DNA of 64,000 nucleotides. It comes from Ixodes scapularis (lineage: Eukaryota; Arthropoda; Arachnida; Ixodida; Ixodidae). Location: positions 26,413,085 to 26,477,084 of the forward strand of contig NW_024609839.1 in assembly GCF_016920785.2 (NCBI RefSeq). Direction: 5' to 3'. Both the position numbers and the translations under genes were made by a program. Below the pieces are notes generated by a model. That model saw nothing but the letters and a program-made list of their open reading frames with translations, ran no database searches and had not been told where the DNA came from. Below are positions 33,537 to 43,949 of the stretch, piece after piece; the first letter of the stretch is position 1; every line of letters begins with the position of its first letter.

Positions 33537-34775
33537 AAATGTAATTTAATTACAATTACAATTACTTTGCTTAAAAAGTAGCTTAACTACAATTGCAATT
33601 GATACAACGAGAAAAGTAATTAATCACAATTACAAACTACTTTTAAAAGTAATGCAATCACTTTACAATTCTTATTTCTCAGAGTGGCCCGTCTTGGGCC
33701 ATATAACTTTGAACGAGTTGTATAGAATGCGACATATTTATTTGTTCAATCCTTGCCCCAAAGCTTGAGGAGGCTTAAGCATTGCTGCATAAACGCCACG
33801 TATTGTAGTTTTCTTTTATGAATTTTGTTAAATTCATGATAGAACTTGACAGTTTGAGGCAATGAAGTACTACACTCTTATATTTTAATAAAAATAACTA
33901 ATTAGTTCAAATGCTGGAAGACGCCAGATCGCTAAAGAACAAAAAATTGGGTTGGCAAACTTTTGTTAGCCAGGCAAATAAAAATGCGACAATTAGTCTT
34001 ATAGTAATATTTTTCAAGTGTCAATATAAAACTGAAATCGACACGCGCTAAAACGACCGCATTCACATCCAAATATCACGGTATTGTAATATATAATGGC
34101 GTAGAAATATATAAGAACCGAATTGGGGGGCTCGCGAATCATTGGTGGCAATATTCACAGGTGCGAGGTCAGTCTCCAAAATGCTTTTACAAATAATATC
34201 CAACGTAAAACCAGCAGGAAATAAACTTGAAAATAATACAGATACAAATCTGTGACAGTGCTCAAAGAAAGACGTAAAAAACTGGCAAGAAAAAAAAAAA
34301 AGGAAAAGAAGAAAGGAACTTCATAGACAATTAAAATTTCCAACTTCGGCTGCAAGCTGAAGCTTATTTTTTTTTTCTCCAATATGGTGCTGTGTTTACG
34401 CTATTGTTTTCTGCTCGCATCACAGACGGCGCTACACGGCGCCGTTGAGGTAGACGTCAAAGGGGATTGTCTCTCAACCCGCAGTGTAAGCAATTAAACA
34501 ACAAACAGTGCGACGCTATTTATGTTGTGCGTGTGTTTCACCGAGAGCTAGGCCGCTGGTGCGGGCGCTGAGGCTTTCAGAAAGGTTCTGTCGAAACCGC
34601 GAAGTTTCGCAAACTAAATTGTAATTGTGCCTGAAATTTCGCAATTACTGATGCTAGAAAGTAATTAAATTACAATTACAATTTCTTTTAGCAGAAATTA
34701 ATTAATGCAATTACAAAAAGGAATTGAATTAAAGTAATTCAATTACTGTAATTGAATTACTACCCAAGTATGCAG
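33537..34775. repeat. AT-rich element with iterated AATTACAATTAC words, hAT-like (tentative)
   Basis: Both ends (33537-33680 and 34610-34775) are packed with AATTAC/GTAATT words in both orientations. The right end reads inward GGGTAGTAATTCAATTAC, a layout known from non-autonomous hAT families. The interior (33680-34600) shows no coding sequence beyond a Phe/Leu-rich frame at 34155-34382. Confidence 0.45.
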
Positions 34776-34809
34776 TGAGGACAGACGACCGGGTGACCGG
34801 GACAAAACA

Positions 34810-35075
34810 GGAGGCACTCACTTGATCGAATGACGTTTTAGCGAATGCCCACGTTTCACTGAGAGACACTTTAGCGAATAATCGGCCGCTGCGAAGCGGC
34901 GTTTCCGAGTAAGTCAAGTGGGTTCACATTTTTGTAATGAGCCACCGCAGAACCCCCCCCCCCCCCCCCCCCCTCCCGTCCCCTACCCCCTACCGCGCAG
35001 CGTGGTAGGGGGGGGGGGGGGGTTAAAGCGCGCCCCCGTCATTCGCTAAAACGTCGATTCGCTCAAAGTCGCTGT
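34810..35075. repeat. Inverted repeat with C21 and G15 homopolymers in its centre
   Basis: GAATGACGTTTTAGCGAATG on the left is mirrored by CATTCGCTAAAACGTCGATT on the right. In between, 21 C (34953-34973) and 15 G (35008-35022) flank a CCCCCTACC...GGTAGGGGG stem. TTYRGCGAAT-like words iterate on both sides. The homopolymers could pair as a long hairpin. Confidence 0.6.
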
Positions 35076-35426
35076 TCGCTGGAACGTCATTTGCTCATGT
35101 GAAATGGACCCGGATGAATGTATATCACTTTGGTTGAACCATAGCTTCTAAAAACAAATGCTAAAAGGAGCGAGTCCTTTTCAGTGCAAGCTTTAACGGT
35201 TTCGCGCATTGTATACTGCGCACCACAGCCCAAACACGATTTTCGTGAGTTTTCGAATTTTGCCGAAATGGGCATCAAATTTTACCCCCCAAGCCAGTAA
35301 CTCGAAGAGGTATACTATTCCGCTACACAAGTATCTTTTGTCATAAACTTTTCATTAAAAAAACACAGAAAGAAAACTGCAATTCCTCGTTTATGCTGGC
35401 TTTGTCGCACTTTGTACAAGGTGACG
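35076..35426. other. No gene seen
   Basis: Unassigned sequence up to a C-rich tract. Confidence 0.4.
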
Positions 35427-35465
35427 CCCCCCCCCCCCCCCCCCCCCCTCCCCCCCTTACCCCCG
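35427..35465. repeat. Poly-C tract
   Basis: 22 consecutive C followed by a second run of C after one T. It produces the poly-Gly frame at 35341-35562. Confidence 0.95.
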
Positions 35466-35699
35466 TCCCCTTTTTCCCTCCAAGAAAAATAATAAAAAAA
35501 AAAGAATTACAGAAGTTTTGTTTTTTACCGCAAAAATAAATTAAGCATCTCTGAACGCTCATTGTCCGCTTAAATTTAGCGCTAGCGGTTCGAATCAGAC
35601 GTCGAAATTTCAGAACTTTTATCTTGCGTTTGTGTGTATGTTTAAACGGCCTGAAGTTAGTCTGCGGGCTATTTGTCTCTCAACTGTAAATGAGAAATT

Positions 35700-35885
35700 T
35701 AGCCAGTGCAGTACAACCGCTAGCCTGGGGTCTTTATCGTGCACCACGCAGTAGTGATACACGACCGCGCGCCGGTGCGATGCTCATCCAGATCGAACCG
35801 GGCAAGGCTACGTGGGGTCCCGCAGTGCGAGCTTTCGCTCCACGTGCACCGAGCTGGTGTGCGCCAGCCCACCTGGCCACCGATC
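35700..35885 (-). repeat. Degenerate tick-type SINE-like repeat, antisense (weak)
   Basis: GGGGTCTTTATCGTGCACCA, a GGTGCGATGCTCATCCAGAT stretch and the region around 35805-35850 follow the order seen in the antisense of the repeat at 11978-12185. A second such copy is at 50605-50795. Confidence 0.35.
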
Positions 35886-35895
35886 CCCTCCTAAC

Positions 35896-36120
35896 TGTTA
35901 TCTTATTCAAAATATATGTGATTTTCAGAAATGTTTAGTGGGAAATTGTGACCGACGGAGCACATGAAGTCGAATGGTGCCAGTTACCAAGAACAGACCC
36001 GATTTTTTCATTGAAATGTTCAGAAAACCGGGTATACCTTAATTTAGTGCTGAAACTTTGGCACCTGGTTCAGGCCGCTAGCGCGACATTTGGGCGGGGG
36101 TAGAGCGTTCAGCGACGCGT
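35896..36120. repeat. Dispersed terminal-repeat family B, short fold-back copy
   Basis: TTCAAAATATATGTGATTTT followed by GACCGACGGAGC matches the left end at 43.95-44.16 kb. Then GCTGAAACTTTGGCACCTGG through CATTTGGGCGGGGG matches the right end at 47.27 kb. This copy therefore joins left-end and right-end sequences with little between. Confidence 0.5.
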
Positions 36121-37049
36121 CTCTTCTTTTTGTTGTTAAAAAAGAATGAAAAAACCCTGGAAATATCTTTAATGCATTAGAATTAGTGCCTTGGTACATG
36201 CGGTAACCTTGGACTGGTTTGGAGCACACGTATATAAAGTTCGCAACCTCGCCACGGGATGGCGCCACAGCGCCACGATAGGACGCATAGCAACGGAGGC
36301 CGCACTACACTGGCTGGTTACAAGGAGCGACACCGTGACGTAACACCTAGCAACCAAAGATCGCCGGCGACGTCTCCCTTCGTCAATTTCGGGACCACGC
36401 AGTGGGGGACGGCGGGTGTCACCTGTGTAACGGGTGTGCGGGCGTCACTTGTTTCACGCGAAGTACGATAAGTACGACTTAGCGTGTGCAACGAACGGAT
36501 GCCAAGCTTCCATTGGTGTTTAACACGAAAGCTCCTCCCAACGGCACGTATACAACAATATAGACGTTAGCAAGTACGGCCTCTGGGCGCAGCCATCTTG
36601 ATGCTGGTGTGGGTAGATCGTCGGATAGTCAAGCATTGCTGAGGCATGCCCACGGTTTCCCGACTGGCGCCTAAACAAAGCGTTTTCCAACCACGGTGGC
36701 TAGACTAGCCGCTGCCTCGCGGACACGCAGCGCCATCGAGTGGGCGATCGTGTCGTATGCCTTGCGGCGCGAAAAAGGAACAGACAGCAACGTAGTTCCC
36801 AGCAGATTGAACCCCTTGGTTTATTCCATGCAAAACCCCTTGGTTTATTCCGCCGTATATATTGCCGCGCGCCGTACAACCGATAAGAGGCGAGCGAACG
36901 CGGTGATCAGTGATAACACAACAGTGTGTTAACACAGGATGACACCACACAAACTGACGAGCAGCGTCCAGAGCGAGCCTCGTCGCCGCGCGCCAGTTAA
37001 TGGGACCGAAGTGTAAAAGGTGCCTTTAACTAGCTTTGCGCGTGGTTTC
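36121..37049. other. No gene confirmed; one short tandem duplication
   Basis: AACCCCTTGGTTTATTCC occurs twice, 24 bp apart, at 36810 and 36834. Frames at 36259-36471 and 36696-36932 lack motifs. Confidence 0.35.
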
Positions 37050-37145
37050 AATAAGGCGCCGTTTTGCATGGTTTTAAAGCTGATGACGTCGGCTCGCTAC
37101 ATGAGGCAGTTAATGCTTTTGGATTATTAAGCCTCCAACTGGTAA
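37050..37145 (+). repeat. Dispersed segment A, copy 2
   Basis: Matches 6655-6745 over about 85 bp with roughly 85-90% identity and keeps the same reading frame (AVLHGFKADDVGSLHE). The flanks differ between the two sites. Confidence 0.5.
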
Positions 37146-38102
37146 TGAAAATATAGTGAATGTGCAAGCGTGCTGGTGGATGTTGACCCTGTTGAAAATT
37201 ACCCGAGTCTGTGCTAAAATATGGGAAACTTTGTAGAACAAAAAGGACAACAGAATAGGAACGTTTCAAATTCGGCTTCTTTGTTTATTTTTTCAAATCC
37301 TTACATAACCACAAATCTAACGCCGACCATCGACGTCACAGCACCGTTGTCTGTTGCGCATCTCAAACAACCTTTGTTATAAAGTTTTAACCATTCAAGG
37401 TCTTCACTTTATCACTGAACTTCCGAACCCACTTCCGAACTGCGGGAACTTCGGTTCTCGAGCAATACATCCCCAAAGGTAAGAACTGCACCCTATCTAA
37501 GCAATAACAGAACTGACTCAGACTGGACGCTTTGCCCCCAACAGACCCTTTGTTCTCCTGACTGGAGCTTTCAAAACAAAAACAACGAAAATGTGAACAG
37601 ACACGACAAGATGTTGAATAACGGTTAAGAGTTGAGCTTGTTGGTACATACTATTTGAAAATATATCAGCTTGAGCTTTAGAATAATAATTATTCTATTT
37701 ATTCTCATTTTATCAAAAAGAAGGATTATTCTAAAGTTCATGCCGATGTATTTACAAGACAAGAAGTGTTGTCGTGGCAGTATGGATGAAAATTCGTACA
37801 GCATTCAACATTCCTCCGTAGGCCACATTGCCGCGCGCGCAGCTAGCCAAGTCGGCAGCGCGCTTGGCGCCTACGCAAATGGGCCATGGTAGCTGACGCA
37901 CCTTTTTGTCATTAAGGCGAAAGCCTTACTTGCCCCATTGAGCGAAAATTCGGAAAAAATGGCCATAAAATTGCGATTGCGCGGCACGTGCTGGTTAATC
38001 GTATGCTCAAGGACGATGCTGTCCTTGGTGTCGTTCTTGCGGCCGTCCTAGTAGTCATCCTAGACCGCTAAGACGACATCACTTGTCACAGTACTTGAAA
38101 AA
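37146..38102. other. No gene seen
   Basis: Unassigned sequence between dispersed segment A and the gypsy LTR. Confidence 0.4.
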
Positions 38103-38263
38103 TGTAATAGACCCTTCCGTCAGCGTGGTTGGATCAGAACAACCGGTTTATTTCCGTATGAGCGTTTATATACATTGCACATGTTATGAGAACCGAACGC
38201 GGCTTGCGTTGGTGATAGGCACTGATAGCGATAACAACGAATATACATTGTCAGTACATGACA
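38103..38263 (-). repeat. 3' LTR of the gypsy relic, 161 bp
   Basis: In sense orientation it begins TGTCATG after a purine tract (AGGAGAAAGGAG) and ends CTATTACA, i.e. TG...CA. It contains TATAAA and, further on, AATAAA. It lies about 50 bp past the pol stop at 38311. No second copy was found upstream of gag. Confidence 0.65.
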
Positions 38264-38310
38264 CTCCTTTCTCCTACGATTAGTTACACAAAAAAATAAA
38301 CAACGCCTGG

Positions 38311-41133
38311 CTAATCATAAATCCCATAGCGTACAACAAGTTGTCGATTACGTGTCGATTTTCGCGGTGGAGTCGGAGCCTGCGTTGCTGACTTCGGGCT
38401 CGCCTCCGGCCGCTGCGAGAATCCCGCTGTGGGTGGAAGCCTAACAGGATAGTCCACCCTTGTGCTGGCGTCCCCTTAAGGTGCCGTCCAGGCTCGTCTC
38501 AGCTACTTCAGGTGCCTGTGATGGCGCCTCCCGTTGTCCAGTTGAACCGTGCACGACACCGGACCTTGCACGTCCACCACGGCAGCTCCTTTCCACAGGG
38601 GCCCTGGATTGAAACTCTACGTAGACTGCGTCACCCACAGCAAAACACTTTGTTGCCGACGTCTGAACGTCAGGTTCACGCTGACGATCTGGGTGAAGTC
38701 TGTCCAAGGCTGTACCCACCCTTCGCCCAATCATCGATTCCGCCGGTGACTTTGCCGTGACAGAATGCTGCAGGGTGTGTTGTTTAAACAAGAATCGCGC
38801 AATCTTGCACTGAGATGTGCCTTCCTGTTGTTTCCTCAACGCTTCTTTGGCTTCTCTTACCATCTGTTCGGCCCTGCCATTACTGGCAGGAGGATAATGG
38901 GCTGCGAACACTGTGCGAACACCGTTTAATTTCAAGAACGTTTGTAATTCAGCACCAGCGAATGCTGTGCCATTATCAGACGATTACGTCTGGCACCCCG
39001 TGTGTCGCAAACATTTTCCTTAAGCTGGTGACAACTGAAGACTTCATTGATGACATAATTTCTACCTCTGCCCAGTTGCTGTACGCATCAACTACAATTA
39101 GAAACGCTTCTCCCTTGAGTGGCCCCGCGAAGTCTATGTGTAGACGACTCCGTGGTTGATCTGGCTTGACTCAGAAATGCACCGGAGCCTTGGGGTCGCT
39201 TTGGCGGTTACTTTGACATGGCTGACAGTACCGCACAAATTCTTCTTCAATCTGGCGGCCCATCTTTGGCCACCACATAAGCCCTCTTGTTTGAAGCTTT
39301 TATGGCACTCATTTCTGGGTGGTTTGCATGCAGCAACCAAAGCACCCTTTCTCTTGCTACTTGCGGGAAGACCATACGGTTTTCCCGCAGTATACAATTG
39401 CGATGTAACGACAACTCATACTTCCTTACCTCGCAAAGCGGGAACGTATTGTTTGGTTGCCTCGACGGCCAGCCACTGAGGGTCCAATCCTTGACCTTGA
39501 ATAGGGTGCCGTCTTCCCTGGTCATCCTAGAGTAACTGTATATGCTAGAGCCTATACAGTTACTCTATCATCCTTGCTAGGTCTGTCGCCTGGAGTGGAG
39601 CCTATACTCGACAGCTTCAAGTAGGAGCACGTCCCCCAACGGCTGTGACTTGTCTTCGTCTCTCACGACCGGCAGACGACTGAGTGCATCAGCGCTGGAG
39701 TTGTTTTCGCCTCGCCCGTACTGAATGTGATAGTTACACTCCTCCAACAACAAAATCTAGCGAAGCATTTTGAGCGACAGCACTTCTGACACCCGCTTTT
39801 GAGTGTTAACAACCCCAACAGCTGCTTATGATCCGTTACTACGGTAAAGTCTCTTCCGGCCAGGTACTGGTGAAATCTTTTAACTCCGAAGGCGACTGCA
39901 ATATCCTCTTTGTCAATCTGCGCATAGTTGCGTTCACTTGCATCGAGAATTTGTGAGGCGTAAGCTATAGGTTGCTCTTTCCCGTCATCAGCCCTATGCG
40001 CCAGCACGGCCTCTACCCCGACAGGAGACGGGTCGCAGCACAAAACTAACGGACGCTTGGGTCACAGGGAACAAGTACTGCGTCCGAGCTAAGCAACTTC
40101 AGCTTTTCAAACGGCCGATGGTGCTCACCTGTCCATTTTTATTCTTGATCGTGGTCAGACAGCCGATAAAGGTGTTTTGCCACTTCTGTATTTCCCTTGA
40201 GGAAACTGGCGTAGAAATTGAACAAACACAAGAAAGCTTGAAGCTGCTTCTTGCTTGTCGGCGATGGCGCTTGCTGAATGGCGTCCGTCTTGCTTCGGCT
40301 CGGGCGGATGCCTGTGGAATCGATTATTTGACCCAGGAATTCAATGCTTGCCTGACTAAATTCACACTTATCTTTGTTTACTCTTAGCTGCGCGCTTTGC
40401 AGACGCGCCAGTACGGCTGCAAGCATTTCCGAGCGTTCGTCTGCATTACTTCCAGATATCAAGATATCATCAAGATGAGCCTCCAGAATGCCCGCCAGAA
40501 ACGTGTCGATGACTCGCTGAAACACCCACGGTGCCACCGAAATTCCAAACGGCAGCCGCCGGACCTTGCATAGTCCCTTAATTATGTTGACGGTCAGCAT
40601 TTTTGCTGATTCATCATCTAGGCTGAGCTGTTGAAACGCCTAAAGTAAGTCAAGTTTGGTGAAACTTTTACTGCACCTCAACGTCGCTAGCATTTCCGCG
40701 GTCGTGGGTAAAGGGTACCCGGGTAAAGGGTCCTTTTGAAGTTCTATCTGAACTGGCGGTCCGTTGAATCCAGAGAGGTCACTGCCGAGAACCTCAGCAA
40801 AACGCGATGTCACGTCCTCCACCTTTAGCTGCTGAAATGCTGGATGCCCAACGACCCAAACCAGCTGCGTCCGAGTAAACTGTTTCCACGCTTCTTTACT
40901 ACTAACAAAGGTAGCTCTGCTCTACAGCCTTTGAATTTCACTTCCACGTTTACCCGACCCACCACGGACAATGTTTCATTCGACCAGGTTACAAGCTTTG
41001 TGCCGGCTTTTTGAAGTGGCATCTGACCTGGCTTCTTGATAAACCGAAACGGCTCTTCACCCACAATCGAGCACGATGGTCCTGAGTCGACTTCCATCGG
41101 GACTTCCTGCCCTTGAATCTGCACTTCTGTCAT
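38311..41133 (-). pseudogene. Gypsy pol (protease, RT, RNase H, integrase), broken
   Basis: The protease (41133-40825) has the active-site motif as EVDSGPSCSIV and a later LLVVKKRG stretch. RT retains SFTKLDLL then a TAG, LPFGISVAPWVFQ and LDDILISG, the catalytic YxDD appearing as HLDD. Sequence before LPGYPLP is short, consistent with loss of the RT fingers region. RNase H (40043-39663) has IAYASQ, IDKEDIAVAFG and TDHKQLLGLL. Integrase has an HHCC-type start (LLHANHPEM), IDFAGP, then DNGTAF and GRAEQMV, the DDE set, though a TGA lies just before DNGTAF. The stop is at 38311. A 40-bp palindrome at 39528-39567 falls between RNase H and integrase. Confidence 0.82.
39528..39567. repeat. 40-bp palindrome TAGAGTAACTGTAT...ATACAGTTACTCTA
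   Basis: Arms of 14 bp around a 12-bp centre. A diverged relative is at 5998-6032. Its position inside pol, where frames break, suggests a tiny insertion. Confidence 0.65.
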
Positions 41134-41139
41134 GAACTT

Positions 41140-42063
41140 TTAAGCCTGTTCACGCACTTCGCATATAAAAAACAATGCGCTCATTTCATAGACGCCCTTG
41201 TTCTTCCCCTCCCGTTTACGCAGGTCAGTTGTCTTCCGCGACGTTTCACTCTCGTCTTTTGAACGACATGCTTTTGCCACGTGCAACCTTTTTGCATTTG
41301 AAGCAAGCAGCCATTCTAAAACGGCACAAGGCGGAGCGTGCTTACCGTTGCAGCGGAAGCAGCTGACGTCGTCCGCCGTAGTGTCCCGTTTTAAGCGTGT
41401 CGCTTGAAGCAGACCCTCGATCGCTTTCTTTGGTTCCGTCTTGAACTTGCTTGCGTACATCGCGCTGCTGCTTCGCCGTTGCTTCCGCCGTCAGCGTCAT
41501 GTCGTACGCCACCTCGAACGTAAGGTCGTGTTCTGCGAGCAGCCGCTGTTGAACCGCTTCGTTCTTGATGCCGTATGCGAACCGGTCCTTCATCACGACG
41601 TCCAGTGGAAGCTGTTTGTCACCGAAACCGCAGTCCTCAGCCAGCTTACGTAGCATACTCTGATATTGCCTCACCGTGAGCTTGATTTCTTCGGTAGAAT
41701 AGTAATCTTACGTACAGCTCTGAAGGCCTCCGCACCGCCCCCTTGATGTCGTCGTAGCTTTCCGCCGTCGGTCCTGCTGGCTTGACCAAGGTCACGATCA
41801 GCCCGTAAGTGCCCTCTCCGCAACAACTAAGTAGAACCGCTCGTTTGTGCTCGTCCGTGGTTATCTTGTTAGCGACGTCGTCCTGTCCCTTTCTGTTCCC
41901 TCGACTTTTATGTTCATTTCTGCCCCAGTCTCAGGTTTATTTAACATGGTGAACATTCACCAGCTCGCCTGCAGCCTTACTATTTTATCTCTAGCCGTTC
42001 GACGTATTCATCCCAGGACCCATTCGTGCCGAGACGATATTCGTCGATCCTGCCGACCGACAT
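41140..42063 (-). pseudogene. Gypsy gag, with a 115-bp insertion
   Basis: The frame begins at an ATG at 42063 (MSVGRIDEYRLG, WDEYVERLE), resumes after an insertion with ANKITTDEHKRAVLLSCCGE, and continues with LRKLAEDCGFGDKQLP and DRFAYGIKNEAVQQRLLAE, typical of Ty3/gypsy capsid. A knuckle-like CFRCNGKH follows near 41350 but its second half is displaced. The insertion (about 41874-41988) contains stop codons and an AATAAA in sense and looks like retroposon sequence. The protein would form the particle and bind the element RNA. Confidence 0.75.
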
Positions 42064-42084
42064 TTTGCCTTACTCGACCGGGAC

Positions 42085-42150
42085 CCACTTTCAGTGTTGA
42101 AGAACCCCAACAGCTGCTTATGATCTGTTACTACGGTGAAGTTACTACGG
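42085..42150 (-). pseudogene. Detached gypsy RNase H fragment fused to the gag leader
   Basis: In sense it encodes FTVVTDHKQLLG, nearly the same nucleotides as 39805-39850 in the RNase H of the same element, continuing to about 42085. It sits immediately upstream of gag, where leader and LTR should be. Confidence 0.7.
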
Positions 42151-42497
42151 CTACAAAAAGATTATGTTGATTTTAGTAGACCACGGTCGTCGCGAGCAGT
42201 CTGGAGCAGAGCCGTCTGGATAAGAAAGTAGCGCCATCTATCAATACGCGCGCCAAACACGTCCCACCACTCGACTAGGTCGTCTGCGTAGCCCCTTGCC
42301 GTTGACCCTGGCAAGTGTTTTGGCCCTATTTTTTACAAAAAAAGGAGCTACGTTTTGTAATTTACATGAAAGAACCGACCTGTGAAATACACGTTTGACG
42401 AAAGTTTAGATTGCTACGTGCATGCGCGGATTTTTAGATTGCTGCGTGCATGCGCAGATCGAGCCTGTTTATTTCAGTCATTTTATATATTCCCCCG
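42151..42497. other. No gene; short direct duplication
   Basis: TTTAGATTGCTACGTGCATGCGC at 42405 is repeated with two changes at 42435, a local duplication of about 30 bp. Confidence 0.45.
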
Positions 42498-42880
42498 ATA
42501 AACGCCACAGCCACGAAAATACACAATTTAACCCTAATTTCCTTCGCAGAAGGGCATAATTTCGTTTACCTTTTAGCATGGGAAAAACTCTGTGATCGTT
42601 ATTAAGATAGACATGAACCCTGTATCATCTGGATGTAGGGTTAAGTCTTATGCTTCACGCAAAAAACTACGTATTTTATTTGTATTATTATTGACACAAA
42701 CCGCAGTAATGTACTAGGCCTCCAATAAACTTCGCACTCACAAAAATACGCCATCTAACCATATAGGTCTTTACAGAAAGGTCTCATATTGTTTTCAGTT
42801 TGCAGATGAAAAGCTCTGACATTCTTATCAAGATATACATAAACTCCTGACGTAATATAAAGTCGTATGCGTCACACGTT
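42498..42880. repeat. Diverged tandem pair, 227-bp period
   Basis: 42498-42660 and 42725-42880 align along their length: ATAAAC..CAC, AAAATAC, TAACC, CAGAA(A/G)GG, GATCGTTATTAAGATAGACA versus GACATTCTTATCAAGATATA, and a TATGC(T/G)TCAC end. Two decayed units suggest remnants of a satellite or a tandem duplication. I saw no convincing third unit. Confidence 0.55.
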
Positions 42881-43712
42881 GCGTTGGATTCCATTTCTTT
42901 GTTTTTGTAGTGAAAACAACGTTTCTTGTACGTTTTGTGAACATTTTCTAAACTCATTACCTGTGGTGGCATATTGTAAAATTTGAATTCATTCTGTTAT
43001 TCTTGTGCTGGAAATAAGGCTAAAGCAATGAACCATCTAAATGCTTCAAAACCGTTAAAGGGTCCGCAGTTCCTTATTTCACAAAACAATTATCTGAAAG
43101 AAAAAGCAGCAAGAACACAAAAATACCCGGACAGACTGTTTCAAGAGATACTCTATTCTATGCTAGCGCTAAGGTGAATGAAAGGCGGTGTCTTTAACAC
43201 TAAACTCTCCAAAATATTTTCAGCTGCTTGGATGGGACACGTATGTCGCAAAATAAGGTTTCCGTGAATAATATATTTAGCCCAATAAATGCGCTGTGAG
43301 ACACATCTTGAGTTAGGAGATCAACCAAAATGAACACCTATATCGAAAAATAAAATCCAAACTAGAATTTAGTTTCGGTTTCGTTCCTGAATTAAAACGA
43401 GCCCCCTGGAGTAAATATTACTCTAAACATTATTTTGTTTTCCGTGTAAAACGTTGACCTGCGCGCATAACACCCCAGCTTTCTCGTATAAGCAGAAATA
43501 ATTTGTGTCGCTCAGCAGTGAAGCAAGCACACTAGACAGGCTCAGCAACTGGTATTTCCATGCCTTATTTTACTTTGAATACCGAGTTATGTCTGTAATT
43601 TGTTTTATTATGACTAATGTGTCACTCCTGTATTTTACGTCTTTGCATGGTTGTACTCATTTCTGACTTTTGTGTGCACCAATATCAAAGCCTTCACGGT
43701 GTTTAGGTCACG
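42881..43712. other. No gene seen
   Basis: AT-rich sequence with unsupported short frames. Confidence 0.4.
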
Positions 43713-43739
43713 CAATAAATACCAATACCAATACCAGCA
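43713..43739 (+). repeat. Retroposon-like tail, AATAAATACCAATACCAATACC
   Basis: AATAAA followed by (ATACCA)n resembles the simple-repeat 3' tail of a truncated non-LTR element or SINE ending here. The body upstream (about 43590-43712) was not assigned. Confidence 0.45.
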
Positions 43740-43949
43740 CGCATCTCCGATCCGCTATATACCGCCATTTTGGAAAACCAATGGCGCCACCAATAGAAGG
43801 TTAGAGTCGCGAATACACGAAACGCCTGTTCTCTTCGCTTCATTTTTCATTTCCTGTATCTTGAACGCGTACGTACTACGTAGATTGTACAGGGTGGCCC
43901 CACGAAAAACATTCACACGGTGTTTTTTCACCGCAAAATTAAGCGACGT

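Larger units (their letters stand above)
38103..42150 (-). mobile_element. Ty3/gypsy LTR retrotransposon relic, antisense, 5' LTR missing
   Basis: In sense (minus) order the relic has gag, a zinc-knuckle region, protease, RT, RNase H, integrase and a 3' LTR. That order (RNase H before integrase) is Ty3/gypsy, and the short LTR and Gag style resemble Mag/K02A2.6-type elements. Frameshifts, an RT deletion and an insertion in gag make it non-functional. Upstream of gag, where a 5' LTR should be, lies instead a short RNase H fragment of a related copy. Confidence 0.82.
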
